64,000 nt of DNA from Anaeramoeba flamelloides (lineage: Eukaryota > Metamonada > Anaeramoebidae): positions 372,001-436,000 of the forward strand of contig JANTQA010000063.1 of assembly GCA_027625915.1 (NCBI GenBank), given 5' to 3'. How positions within the stretch are numbered: position 1 is the stretch's first letter; the number at the start of each line of letters is the position of its first letter. Made by a program: the position numbers and the translations under genes. Below are positions 12,290 to 22,549 of the stretch, piece after piece. Below the pieces are notes generated by a model. It did no database searches. It had not been told where the DNA came from and saw nothing but the letters and a program-made list of their open reading frames with translations.

Positions 12290-12440
12290 TTTCTATTTAT
12301 TTGAATTAATTCATTAATCCAAATTTTTCGATTTTTTCCATAGAATGGGCAGCCGCATAGAAAATCATCGATATCTTCTATTATTTCCTGATTTAAATGT
12401 TTTTTACATAAGTTGCAGAATTTTGTTTTTAATTTATTTT
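12290..12440 (-). pseudogene. LINE ORF2 C-terminal zinc-knuckle-like motif
   Basis: The minus strand reads KFCNLCKKHLN...IDDFLCGCPFYGKNRKIW. It resembles the C-terminal Cys/His motif of many APE-type LINEs (CxxC, then a CP followed by R.IW). It is the last conserved piece before the short 3' tail, and the same piece is recognisable in the copies at 22.7 and 29.6 kb. Confidence 0.75.
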
Positions 12441-12734
12441 TATCATAAACATAAGAATATCTGTTTAGATAATTTGTGAAATTTCTTAATTTTAAAATGG
12501 AAGTTGAACCTTCCCATTTTAAATATTTTTGTTGTTTGTTGATATTGTTATTGTATTTAAGAATTTTTAAATATTCTTGACCTTTCCACCCAGAGCTATT
12601 TATAATTAAATTTGGTCTAAAATCATTTAGGTCTACATTTAGAAATTTTAATTTTTCAATTTCCCAATTGATATTTTCATCTTTTTTCTTGGAAAATTTT
12701 AATTTTTGTGAAATGTGATCAAACCCAAGTATTT

Positions 12735-13720
12735 CTAATTTTTTTCAGAGTTTATATCTTCTTTTGTAGATGATATTCTGGCTTGGTCAAGTTTAGCTTC
12801 AGTTTTATAAATTATTCTTGGTGAGTGTGGATTTATTTTTAAAAAATTTGTTACTTTTTTATTTATCCAAACATCAATTGAGTCAAAATCTTTTTGGTTT
12901 AAATTAAAAATTACAAGTCCATAAAATAATTGTTTAATGCATATTGATTTAAAAATTTGTAATTTTACTCCATTGGCTAGTTTTTGTAGGCTAAAATTTT
13001 TTTTAATTTTTTTAAAACTATTGTTTACCTTTTCAAAGTTTTTTTTCAAATGTTTTTCTTTTTTAAGCCAAATTCCTAAATATTTTATTTTTGATAGAGT
13101 TTTTGATTTTAGTGTTTTCTCAGTATTTGGATTCATTCCAAATTATTGAACAATTTTAAAGATTATAATTAATTTTTTGTCAATTTCAGAAATTGGACCT
13201 TCTATTATTAAAATCAAATCATCTGCAATCATTTAAACATGTTTTGCAAGGTGTTTATTTTTTTCAATTAAAAAATGGCTGATAAATATAAATAGTAAAG
13301 GAGAAAGAGGATCTCCTTGATAAACTCCTAATCCAACCTTTTTATAATAGTTTTTTAGCCATATTTGGATTTTTTCATTTCGAATATATTTATCAAGAGC
13401 ATAGTGTACTAATATATGACTAATAGTATCAAAACATTTTTTGTTATCAATCGTAACCACAAAGAATTCTTTGTTTTTGTAATCATTTTTAAGTTTCTCT
13501 TATTCAAAAACTAAATTTAATACAGCAATTCTAGTATCTAATTTTTTTTTTAAATCTGAATTGAGAATCTGATACTAGATTCCAAGATTCTTCGATTCCT
13601 TTATAAATAAGTTTAAGAAAAAATCTTGCTAATGTGTTATTAATTGATATTGGTCTATAATTTAATGGAATTCCTTCGTCTCCAGCTTTGTGTATAAATA
13701 AAATATTTCTTTCTTTAATG
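12735..13720 (-). pseudogene. LINE ORF2: reverse transcriptase and thumb region, broken
   Basis: Recognisable RT pieces on the minus strand are the GIPLNYRPISINNTLAR-like segment (about 13690-13640), FKKK with an Asp-containing [13 protein letters not shown] segment (about 13455), the block GVYQGDPLSPLLF (about 13335-13300) that marks RT motif B, and a remnant of the FADD box as ADDLILI (about 13225). The thumb (13136-12735) includes LGIWLKKEKHL and IYKTEAKLDQARIS. In the related copy at 57.7 kb the FADD box is intact. In-frame stops and frame changes separate the pieces. Confidence 0.9.
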
Positions 13721-14186
13721 AAATTTATTATTTCTTCATTAGGGTTATCAATCCAGTAATAAAAAGTTTGTTGAATTCTTTTTAAAAATTCAAGATGTTC
13801 TTTTTCATTTTTCTTTTTGGGATCAATTTTATAGAATTTTATTTTGTCAAAATCTTTAACTGATTTATTTTTTTTTTGATATTTTATTAATTCATAAATC
13901 TTTTCTAGAGAAAAAACATCTTTTGTTTCGATAAGTTTTAAATCTTCAAATTTATTAAAATAATAATCTTTAATTAATTTGATGATTTTTAATTCAGGTT
14001 TTTTTACTAATCTCTTGGTAATAATTAAAATATGTCTTTTCTAAATTTTTGTTATTTAAAATAATTTTTGTTGATTATTTTCTAATTTTATTTATTAATT
14101 TCCAATATTTCAAATTAAATTCGAATTCATAATTGATTTGTTTTATTAATTTATACCATTTATTTGAGTTGATTTTTTTTTAATTT

Positions 14187-14387
14187 TACAGTCAGTTTCA
14201 CTTTTAAGGCACAAACTTTCAATGAAATTTAAGGCACAAAAAAAATCTCAAATTAAAGCACAATATTCAGATTCTAGTAAAATAAATGGTAAAAAAAAAA
14301 AATTCCAAAATTTGTGCCTTAATTTGAGATTTTTTTGCACCTTAAATTTCGTTGAAAGTTTGTACCTTAAAAGTGAAACTGACTGTA
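14187..14387. mobile_element. palindromic MITE (ACAGTCAGT family, copy A)
   Basis: A 201-bp almost fully palindromic element flanked by TA. The left end reads TACAGTCAGTTTCACTTTTA and the right end is its inverse, ACTGACTGTA. Internal blocks GGCACAAA and ATCTCAAATTA recur inverted. CAGT-type ends at TA fit a Tc1/mariner-mobilised MITE. It is inserted in LINE ORF2, between the endonuclease and RT regions, so it is younger than that LINE. Confidence 0.95.
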
Positions 14388-14399
14388 TTAATTAATTTT

Positions 14400-15203
14400 T
14401 GGTCCAAGAATAAATTTTTAATAAGAATATACAATTCTTCATTTTCCTTTGTAATATTATAGACTATTCTTTCTTTTTGTAAAAATTGTTTTATAAATTT
14501 TTTGAAATTCATTTTATTTACTTTTTTATCTTTAAAAAAAATAATAAATTTTTTTTGAAATAAATCAGGACTTTTAACTAAGTAAGATTTTTTAATCTCC
14601 CACTTGGAACTTATGAAGAATTTATTTCTAATCATATTATGATCACTAAAGTCATTATATATACTTTTGGATTTTTGAGGAAATTGTATTTTGTTGTTTG
14701 TTAATAAAAAGTCAATATTGTTGTTTTTACGACTTGGTTTATTATTCTCGATTATTCGCAATTTTTTATTTATTATTTTATTTAATATATTCATTTGTAC
14801 GTTAAAATCCCCCCCCCCCCAACATAACATCATGGAATTGATATTGAGTTGTAAGTTTTAATAAAAAATTTTTAAATTCAGAAAATTTTTTATTTCTTCT
14901 GTAAACATTAATAATGATTGAATCACATAAATGTATTCCCATGAAATTACGATGTGGTATTAAAATTTCACGTATGAAATCAGTTAAATATATTTTAAAA
15001 ATGATAATTAATCCACCTTTATTGTTTAATTTTCCATAAAATTTTTTAATTATTGAATTATAATTTATTAAGAAAGGTTTTTGTGATATTTTAGATTCTT
15101 GAATTAAACATAAGTCAACGTTGTGTTTTAATAAGAAAGTTTCTAAGAATTTTAATTTGTCTGATTTATTTAATCCTCTAATATTGAAACTTGAAATATT
15201 CAA
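14400..15203 (-). pseudogene. LINE ORF2: APE-type endonuclease, broken
   Basis: The frame opens at 15203 with MNISSFNIRGLNKSDKLKF, a typical N terminus of LINE endonucleases. It continues through LIQESKI (Glu-containing catalytic motif), a GGLIIIFK segment, GDFNVQMN and SDHNMI, the GDFN and SDH motifs of the exonuclease/endonuclease/phosphatase fold. The frame changes at a run of ten G on the coding strand (C run at 14811-14820), so the domain is now in two overlapping frames. That run is a likely replication-slippage or sequencing site. Confidence 0.9.
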
Positions 15204-15376
15204 ATCAACTAAATTCTTATTTTTAAATAACGATTTTTACCTCTTAGTAACAATTTCTTTTTTGTGGGATTCTTTTTATTGAATTCGTAAATTTTTTAAT
15301 TTCTTGGGATTTGAATAATATTTTTTTTGAGTATTATTTTATATTTTAATATATTTTCAGAAAAATCCCAAATTAT

Positions 15377-15579
15377 TACAGTCAGTTTAACTTTTAAGGC
15401 ACAAACTTTCAACGAAATTCAAGGCACAAAAAAATCTCAAATTAAGGCACAAAATTTGGAATTTTTTTTTTTTTACAATTTATTTTTACTAGAATTTGAA
15501 TTTTGTACTTTAATTTGAGATTTTTTTTGTGTCTTAAATTTAGTTGAAAGTTTGTACCTTAGTGGTGAAACTGACTGTA
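15377..15579. mobile_element. palindromic MITE (ACAGTCAGT family, copy B)
   Basis: A 203-bp TA-flanked palindrome with the same ends and internal blocks as copy A. It sits in the ORF1-ORF2 spacer of the LINE, about 170 bases upstream of the ORF2 start on the minus strand. Its arms differ at a few positions, so it is not brand new. Confidence 0.95.
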
Positions 15580-15599
15580 TTATATTTTGGCATTTTCTT

Positions 15600-16900
15600 A
15601 AATATCTTAAAACAGAATTATTTTGAATTAAATTAAATGTTTTGAGAGTTGATATATTTTTTTTGATAAAAAAATAATTTATTCTGGGAATTATTTTTAT
15701 TTAATTTAATTATACAAATACTTTGATTATTGAAGTTAGAGTATTTTTGAATATCATTTTGAATTATTATTTTATTGTTCATTTTTTTTAATTTATTTAT
15801 GATAAATTTTGAAATTTCAGTTTGTATTTTTTTCGTAGTTGAAAAATTATAATCTTTATAATTTGCTAAATAAGTATAATTGATACTTTTTTAATCCAAT
15901 AATTGATTTAATTTTGATTAAAATTTAAATAATTAGTTTTCTGCCAATTTTTTGATTCAATTTTAAAAATTAATTTTATTGCATTTTTAATTTTTTCGAG
16001 TATTCTTTTATTTTCAGTAATTTTTTGTGTTGAATTAATATCAAAATTAATAAGTAGTGGATTATTAAATGGTTTTTTTTCTGTTTAATAAATTGAAATT
16101 AAAATTTTTTATTTCATTATTTTTTATTTTATAATAATTTGAAATAATATTTTTATATTCTATTTTTTCAATATTTTTTTTAATTTTTTGAAAAAAACTA
16201 TTTATTTTTTTTTTATATTTAATATTTTAATTTTATTAAATTTTCAATTTTTTTTATTATTTATAAATTGATCTTCATGCAAATTGCAATATCCATTGCG
16301 ACTTAGAGTATTATTCAAGCATTTTTTCCCATCTTTCTTAATTCCTTTACATTTAATTGAAGATTTTCAACTTGTGTTTCTTGTTAAATCGATATTAATT
16401 TTTTTATTATTTATTTTTTTTTCTTTTTCTATTTTATTATCTATATTTTGATTTGTTTGCTTACTTTCTAATTCATTGATTTTTGAATTTGAATTATTTT
16501 TATTATTATCAATAATATTATTATTGTACTCCTCATCATTCACATTCTCAATTTCATTTTCTTTTTCGATTTCATTTTCATTTTCTTTTTCATTTTCATT
16601 TTCATTTTCCTTTTCATTTTCATTTTCATTTTAATTTTCATTTTCAATGTTGTTGTTCATTTCCAATCCTACTTCATTTTCATTTTTATTTTCATTTTTC
16701 TTAATATTTTCATTTTCATTTTCATTATCCACTTCATTTTCTTTACCAACTTTCTTTTCCTTTTCTTTTTCATTTTTTTTTATTTTCTTTCATTTTTATT
16801 ATCATTTTCAAAATAATTATTCGTATTGATATTCCCATCTATTAAATTTTGTGATTTTACTTTTTTCTAATTCCTTAATCCTTTTTTCATAATTATTCAT
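15600..16900 (-). pseudogene. LINE ORF1: coiled coil, Glu/Asn repeats and Cys/His motif, broken
   Basis: The frame opens at 16900 on the minus strand with a short coiled-coil-like start (MNNYEKRIKELEKSKITKF). A long Glu/Asn/Lys low-complexity run follows, encoded by GAAAAT-type hexamers (16550-16790), then a small Cys/His motif at 16351-16277 (IKCKGIKKDGKKC...GYCNLH), then Asn/Ile-rich debris. The spacing C-x9-C-x10-C-x2-H is like small zinc-binding modules with a KKGxxC and YCxxH pattern. Nucleic-acid binding is the usual role of LINE ORF1 proteins; that it applies here is inference. Several stops interrupt the frame. Confidence 0.65.
16550..16800. repeat. (TTTTCA)n-type hexamer repeat
   Basis: Imperfect tandem hexamers (TTTTCA/TTTTCC) in the LINE ORF1 region. 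On the minus strand they encode alternating Glu and Asn. Confidence 0.85.
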
Positions 16901-17018
16901 CTTTTCAATAAAATTTATTTAAAAATGTTCAAAAATTTAAAATATTGAGATATAATTTATTCCAAATACCAAAAAACTTTTTGAATGATATAATATTTTT
17001 TTACTTTAATGTTTTAAT

Positions 17019-17217
17019 TACAGTCAGTTTCACTTTTAAGGCACAAACTTTCAACGAAATTTAAGGCACAAAAAAAATCTCAAATTAAGGCACAAAATTC
17101 AAATTCTAGTAAAATAAATTGTAAAAAAAAAATTCCAAATTTTGTGCCTTAATTTGAGATTTTTTTGTACCTTAAATTTAGTTGAAAGTTTGTGCCTTAA
17201 AAGTGAAACTGACTGTA
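17019..17217. mobile_element. palindromic MITE (ACAGTCAGT family, copy C)
   Basis: A 199-bp TA-flanked palindrome, just upstream of the 5' end of the LINE. Its arms are almost perfect inverses, with the same terminal CAGTCAGTTTCACTTTTAAG as copy A, suggesting a recent insertion. Confidence 0.95.
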
Positions 17218-18134
17218 TTTTTCTTCTTCTCTTTTTTATTAAGTAAATTTTCTTTGATTACTCCTTTCTCACAATAAACAAATAAATACCAACAAACTTT
17301 TTATAACAAAATACTTTCCACTCATAAACTATTTTTTCCCGAAAAAACAGTGAAATTGTGGATAAAACGCCCCCCTAAAAGAGTTCTATCATTCAATTTA
17401 AATTTACAAACTGTGGATTTCCCTTTTTTTAAAAAAAGAAATTTTCCGAGTTCAATAATTTGATCAATTTTAACCCATCTTAATATCCTGCCAATATTTG
17501 TTTTAAAATTTCATAATTACCATATCAAATCGAAAAACAAAAAACTTTTTATCAAGCTTTTCTAAATATTTCTTTTACAGTAACTTTTAATAATTTTAAA
17601 TTGTTTAAAATTTGAACTTGTCCTTGAAACCCTTAAAAATATTTTTTTTTTTAACCTTTTCTTTTCGAAAATCTATTTTAAAATTTGATTTTATTTTTTT
17701 TTTTAAACTTTGATATTTGAACCTTCTTCGTCCAATTTCAACATAACTCAAATTCTTTCTAAGAAGCTAATGTAAAATATCACAATTCCAAAACACCTTC
17801 CAAGGTGGGAAGGTAGTCCTTAAAATATAATTTTTTGTTTTTTTAACAAAGGCTTATCGATGAAATTTGGTTGCCTTAGTCAATCGTGTACAACAAAAAA
17901 GAATTATACTTCAAGAATCAAAATAATAAATTTACGAAATTTTTATTTTTTGTCTGCTTTTTCAACCCATGTTTAATTAAAAAAAGATTTTAAAAAATGG
18001 ACAATATCAAAAATGCTCAATTTAACAGATGCAATTAAAAAAAAATTAGGATTTGTTTTCAAAATTAATACCCAAATTCATTTTTTAACATTCTTTTATT
18101 CTTTTTTACAAAAAATAGTCTTTTAGTAGAAATC
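17218..18134. other. intergenic, upstream of the acidic lipidation-motif protein
   Basis: No further repeat or gene recognised. It should hold the promoter of the gene at 18135. The only notable feature is a homopolymer-rich stretch near 17640-17700. Confidence 0.4.
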
Positions 18135-18509
18135 ATGGGAATCTTTTCATCTTGTCTCAAGTCCAAAAATTCCCAAAAAGAACACACGCAATTTCAAAAC
18201 GTTGATGTTGAATGTAATGATTTAATTGAAACAAACGATGACTCCGACCTCGAGAACGACGAACAAAGGGGCGGCACAGTTGGTGTTGGGGTGAAAGCAA
18301 AATATGGAGAAGAAATTTTTGATTCCTCACTAGAATCTGATCTCCAGTCTTATTCAGAAAACCAAGAAAAGGAAAACGATCAGAAACAAAACGAAAACAA
18401 CCCTTTTACTGAAAACGAGCCAAGTTCAGATTCTGTTTTACCAAAAGAAAGTGATGAGAAGCAAGAAAAAGATGGTTATTCATACGAAAGCGAAAATGAT
18501 GATATTTAA
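18135..18509 (+). CDS. small acidic protein with N-terminal acylation motif
   Basis: A complete 124-residue intronless frame starting MGIFSSCLKSK. Gly2 with Ser6 fits the N-myristoylation consensus (MGxxxS), and Cys7 just after could be palmitoylated. The rest is hydrophilic, acidic and probably disordered: DLIETNDDSDLENDE, a short Gly-rich bit, then Glu/Asn/Ser/Gln-rich sequence to the end (YESENDDI). Base composition is clearly less AT-rich than the flanks, which supports real coding. No known domain is recognised. A membrane-tethered disordered adaptor is a reasonable but unproven guess. Confidence 0.75.
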   Translation: MGIFSSCLKSKNSQKEHTQFQNVDVECNDLIETNDDSDLENDEQRGGTVGVGVKAKYGEEIFDSSLESDLQSYSENQEKENDQKQNENNPFTENEPSSDSVLPKESDEKQEKDGYSYESENDDI

Positions 18510-19422
18510 TAAACAAAAAAAGATCAGCTTTTCTTTTCTCTAAAATAAAACTTCTTTTTTTGTTTTTTGATTGTTTTGTTTTCTTTTTTGTTATTTTTCC
18601 CATTTTTGGATTTTGTACAAAACCAAACGTTGTTAAGTATTTTTATTAAAAGTAGTTTTGTAGTCTTCTAATTTTTTTTTATTGTATTAATTAAAATTAT
18701 TCAGTCACAGACCCAATTAGGAAAAAAAAAAACCTGTCCAATTTCACTTTTTAACATCAATTTTTTTCTTCTTATTCTTTTCTTTTTTTTTTTTGACAAT
18801 ACAAACACCAATGGAATTTAATCAAAATAGAAATACCAAACAAATTGTTTTAAGTTGATAAAAATCCTTAAATGTAATTTTTTTTTTTGATCATAAAAGC
18901 CTTGTTCTTATTTTTAAAAAATAAGAGTTGTCAATTTAAGGTGCTGTGTTCAGAGAAAACTTTTTCAATAGATGTTTTGATTCAGAGTTTCAAAGTGAAT
19001 TGAATTTCAACGACTAAATATAAGTTTGTTTGTTCTTTACTTTTTTCAGTTGTCCTTGATCAAAGTTTTTATTATAAAAAAATTTATATCCAGAATCTAA
19101 AAAAAGGTTTAAAAATTTCAAAAAAATATGATCTCTTCGTAATTTATTTTTACGATTTTATATTGGTAAAAAAAAAAATGTTACGGAGTTGTTTATTAAA
19201 ATAAAATATAATGATTCAAAGTTATAAAAGTTACAATTTGGCTCATATGAAGTGTTTTTTTACAAATATACTCGATAGGAAGTTACCAACAGAGAAAATA
19301 TTCAGTAATTCACTACTTAGGGAATGTCAAATAACCCAAAAATTGGATATTTTCATCGCTTTTCAAAAATAATAGTAACATGATTCTTGAATATCCCTTT
19401 TTTGAAATTATGAAGAGCACAA
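18510..19422. other. intergenic, nothing recognised
   Basis: T-rich DNA after the acidic protein gene. No repeat family or coding frame recognised. Confidence 0.4.
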
Positions 19423-19479
19423 TTTTTTTTTTTTATTGTTGAGCAGAGGTGATTCAACAAAATTACCTCCTGTTTGCCA
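19423..19479 (-). mobile_element. LINE 3' tail fragment
   Basis: On the minus strand it reads GGCAAACAGGAGGTAATTTT, then a CACCTC arm and an A run (T run at 19423-19434 on the plus strand). This is the short-hairpin tail of the LINE family, diverged. A hairpin array (19480-19740) lies immediately upstream in the element's own orientation, the same order as at 29.8-30.2 kb. Confidence 0.6.
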
Positions 19480-19740
19480 TTAGGTTTTCCAGAATTTAAT
19501 AGAATTTAGTAAAATCATAGATTTTATTAAATTCTTTTGAATTCTGGAAAACCTAGGCTCTTTCCTTTGTTTTTTTTTTTAATTTGAGAAATAAACCGAA
19601 AATTTATTTAATTTCTTTCATTATTTCTTCAATTAAAAAAAACCTCAGTTAGCTTTTCCAGAATTTAAAATAATTGAGTAAAATTTTTAATTTTTCTCCA
19701 TTCTTTTAAATTCTGGAAAAGCTAGGTACTCTATAGCACC
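19480..19740. repeat. hairpin array (three palindromic modules)
   Basis: Three successive ~77-85-bp palindromes. The first (19480-19556) runs from TTAGGTTTTCCAGAATTTAA to AATTCTGGAAAACCTAGG. The second (about 19568-19650) has AATTTGAGAAATAAACCG arms. The third (about 19649-19726) has TTTTCCAGAATTTAAAA arms and ends GCTAGG. The array ends ACTCTATAGCAC, a diverged form of the GTGCCGTAGAGTGCC signature in its reverse sense. Confidence 0.8.
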
Positions 19741-19850
19741 TTCAGAAACTCTAAAATTTTATTTAGGGTTTTTATAAAAGTGTATCTAGGGTTTTTTTAA
19801 AATAATTAATAATTAACAATATTTTTTTGAGTCAAAGTTGTTATTTAAAA

Positions 19851-20890
19851 TAAACTCAATTCCAAAAAATGGGACACAAAAAAAAATTACATTAATAAAA
19901 ATATACTCCAAAATACATGATATTTGAACATTAAAATAATAAAAGACCCGAAAATATTTAATTAATACTATTTATATATTTTATAGTAAATTTAAAATTC
20001 AATTCGAAAAATAAAAAAGAAAAAATAAAAAAAAGTGTGCCCCTATTTTTGGAACACGGTTACCAAAAAATCCATTTTTATTGAAAGAAAAATTAATAAA
20101 AACTATTAATAGATTCAGCTTGTCTTTTGATAACTAAATCTATTGTTTTAAATATAGAGTTTACTAATTATCTTAGGTTTCCCAACTCAAAGTATTTCAT
20201 ACATTAGTGAAAATTTTAAAAATTCTTCTTCGTTTTTTGGTTACAATTTTTCAGTTTAGTATCCATAAAGTCCCAATTGGATTTAAATCTTGTGGAATTG
20301 GGGGTCAAGGGTCCAGAACATTACATCCCCGATTTAAGTAAGTTTGAGTTTTTTTTTTGAGGTATGTGAACAAGCTCCATCCTTTTGGAAAATCCATTTC
20401 AACTCACTATATTTTGAATTAGCGACTTGAATTTCCTTTGATTTTTTTGATAATATCATTAATATTACATTCAGTATTCACACTTCCCTCAATAATAATA
20501 AGGTCTGTTTGTAGGCCATGTGTCCTAGCACACCATATCATGATTTTTTTTCAAAAAAATTTTTTCTCGATAAAAAAAGAATCTTTTTTTTTTTTTGAGA
20601 GAAAAAAAAAAAATTTTTTTTTGTGATCAGAATGAAAACTTTTAAATTTCATTTTAAAGTGATTTTGAGATTTTCGAAAAGTTGTGAAAAAAAAAAGAAT
20701 CCAAAAAAAATCAAAAAAATTATTGAAAATCAAAAATCAAAAAATAATGAAAAAAAATGATAAATAATTAACTTTAAAATTATTTACATTGATTGTTAAT
20801 ATCTAATATTTCTATTTAAGAGTCAAATATCACTTTTCTTGGAATTAAATTGATTTTGAAGGTGTGCCCCAATTTTTGGAATTGAGTTTA
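19851..20890. mobile_element. decayed Tc1/mariner element
   Basis: A 1,040-bp element with inverted ends, TAAACTCAATTCCAAAAAAT at the left and TTTTTGGAATTGAGTTTA at the right, flanked by TA. It contains Tc1/mariner transposase remnants on the minus strand. The terminal TAAACTC motif is shared with the MITEs at 5799 and 26341 and resembles the ends at 39770-40302. Confidence 0.85.
20150..20545 (-). pseudogene. Tc1/mariner transposase remnant
   Basis: Pieces of the DDE catalytic domain are readable on the minus strand: LIIIEGSVNTE (the (I/V)EGxxNxE block), WIFQKDGACSHTS at about 20400-20360 (the second catalytic Asp block, normally FQQDGAxxHT) and a NSTRFKSNWDFMDTKL segment matching the family's NSPDLNPIExLW. 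The frame is interrupted by several stops and frame changes, and the N-terminal DNA-binding part is not recognisable, so the copy is dead. Confidence 0.8.
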
Positions 20891-21111
20891 TCTATCCTAC
20901 TAAAGAAATATACCAAATTAAAAAAGTATCAAAATTCCTAAAGAATTATTATAAAAAAGTAAATCTCAAAAAAATTTATTTAAAAAAAAAAACACAAAAT
21001 TTTCTTAAATTGAATTTGCCATTTCCACAAGAATATAATGATTTTAAATACTGCAAATACTCCTAAGAATAATATTTTAATTTAAATTTTAACATATATT
21101 GTTGTTTTGAA

Positions 21112-21427
21112 ATGCAGAAAAAAAGATCAAGACAAAAATCAAGAATTAATCTGAACAAAAAAGTCACTATTTTATAATTTTCAAAGGGAAACTTTATATG
21201 AACAGCTTCCTGAATATTTCAGAAAAATTAAAACAAAAAGAAGAAAAACTATACAATTCAATGAATATGACCACAAAATTTTTACAAAAAGTTGGTTTAA
21301 ATATGATAAAAAAATGTTTCGACCCTCAAATGAAAAAGATAAAATTATTTTTTTAATAGCCTTTATTGATGGAAGAAGTGTAAATTACACTCTAAATGTC
21401 CTTTTACTTAAATTTCATCAAATGTAA
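21112..21427 (+). pseudogene. unrecognised small gene, one frame break
   Basis: A plausible start (ATG at 21112) gives MQKKRSRQKSRINLNKK. The sequence then continues in the neighbouring frame from about 21155 as SLFYNFQRETLYEQLP, through FNEYDHKIFTKSWFKYDKKM to IAFIDGRSVNYTLN, stopping at 21425. The shift falls in the A6 run at about 21157-21162. Codon use and residue mix look protein-like over about 106 residues. I do not recognise the family. It could be a broken gene, a transposon-encoded protein, or an intact gene with a sequence error in the A run. Confidence 0.45.
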
Positions 21428-21673
21428 TTTAAGCTTAAAATTATAGAAATTTCAATGATTGTTCAAGGGAAAGAAAAACCCAATTTTTTTTTAATTTTTA
21501 AAAAGTAAAAGTAAAAATTGAAAAGAAAAAAGGAAACAGAAATAAGAAAAAAAAAAAAAGAAATTTAAAAAGGTTTATAATAAGCAATTGGTAAAAAAAC
21601 AAAAAAAAAACAATATTATCTTTAATTAATAACTCCCAAAATCACAGCTACAATACCTTTTGGTAAATTTAAT

Positions 21674-22134
21674 TTAATTTGAGAATTGATCACGAATTTG
21701 CAATTGTTGGTAGTTGTTTAATTGTTGTAATTTCTTTCTTTTTTTATTCTGTTTTGTTTTAACCTTTGTATTTTTTGTAACCTTATCTTTTTTAGATTTT
21801 AATTTCAAGTTATTCATACTTTCGTATTTCAGTGCATCTTTTATTAACAAGTAACCATATGATCTTTTTCCTTTGTAAGCCTTCTTCCTAATATCAATAA
21901 GATTCTACCAGAGGAAAAATGGTAAAAATTATTATCATCTTTGTTAGTGAAGGTATTCATTAATTAACAATACCAAATTAAGTTTTATATTAATACCGAT
22001 TGAATCAATGACTAGGGTATTTATTTTCAAAATATGTTTCGAAGGAAATATTTCCAAAAAATAAAAAAAAAATAATTATTTATATATACCTCTTCCAATC
22101 CTAAAAAAAATGTTTTTGATGAAAAATTAAACAT
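21674..22134 (-). CDS. two-exon small basic protein, unrecognised
   Basis: Exon 1 (22134-22090) encodes MFNFSSKTFFLGLEE and ends at a GTATAT donor. A 185-bp intron (22089-21905) ends CTGGTAG. Exon 2 (21904-21674) continues in phase 0 as NLIDIRKKAYKGKRSYGY and ends RDQFSN-stop. An in-frame stop lies two codons before the ATG. The 91-residue product has a hydrophobic/acidic start and a very basic C-terminal half (KKDKVTKNTKVKTKQNKKRKK), suggesting nucleic-acid or nucleolar binding; this is inference only. The two frames join without a stop, which supports the intron model. It converges on the plus-strand gene at 21112. Transposon origin cannot be excluded. Confidence 0.55.
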
Positions 22135-22258
22135 TTGTTAAAATTTTCGCTTTTTAATAGCCTCACTTATAATAAACACTTTTGGTTAATAAAAGATCTT
22201 GGATCAAAAACTATTTTTCAAGATATTTTACAAAAAAAGTTGGAAAATCCAATTTTTC

Positions 22259-22546
22259 AGGTTTTTTTTAATTTTTGAAATAAAAGGAAAATTCTTTGAT
22301 TTTCTGTTTATTTCAAAAAGTAAATAAAAAAAAAACAGTTATCTTTTCAAGAATATAAAATAATTGAGTAAAATCAAAGATTTTTCTTTTTCCTTTTGAA
22401 TTATTTAGGTCCGCCGTTAGGTTTTCTTGATTTTTCTGTTTATTTGGAAAATTAATAGATTGTATAAATAAAATAGAAAAATTCAAAAAAACCTAGAACA
22501 CTAAACAAATAAAAAAAAAATCAAGAAAACCTAGGCACTCTACGGC
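22259..22546. repeat. hairpin array with GTGCCGTAGAGTGCC end
   Basis: Successive palindromic modules. The first (22259-22339) has TTAATTTTTGAAATAAA arms, and a CCAGAATTTAAAA-type module spans about 22335-22415. A larger module from CGCCGTTAGGTTTTCTTGAT to AAGAAAACCTAGGCAC contains an inner TTTATTTGGAAAATTAATAG hairpin and one TGTTTAGTGTTCTAGG unit. In the minus sense the array starts GCCGTAGAGTGCCTAGG and directly follows LINE sequence (22734-22550). Confidence 0.8.
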
Positions 22547-22549
22547 ATT

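Larger units (their letters stand above)
12111..16960 (-). mobile_element. LINE (non-LTR retrotransposon), near full length, broken
   Basis: This is the most complete LINE in the window, on the minus strand: ORF1 region (about 16900-15600), ORF2 from 15203 with an APE-type endonuclease, reverse transcriptase (about 13700-13200), a C-terminal Cys-rich motif, a short 3' tail (hairpin GAGGAAACTAGTTTCCTC near 12140) and an A tail (T run at 12111-12121 on the plus strand). Two ~200-bp palindromic MITEs sit inside it (14187-14387, 15377-15579) and a third just upstream (17019). ORF2 carries many stops and frame changes, so the copy is inactive. Partial relatives lie at 5.1, 19.4, 22.6, 26.1-30.2, 57.5 and 59.9 kb. 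Confidence 0.9.
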
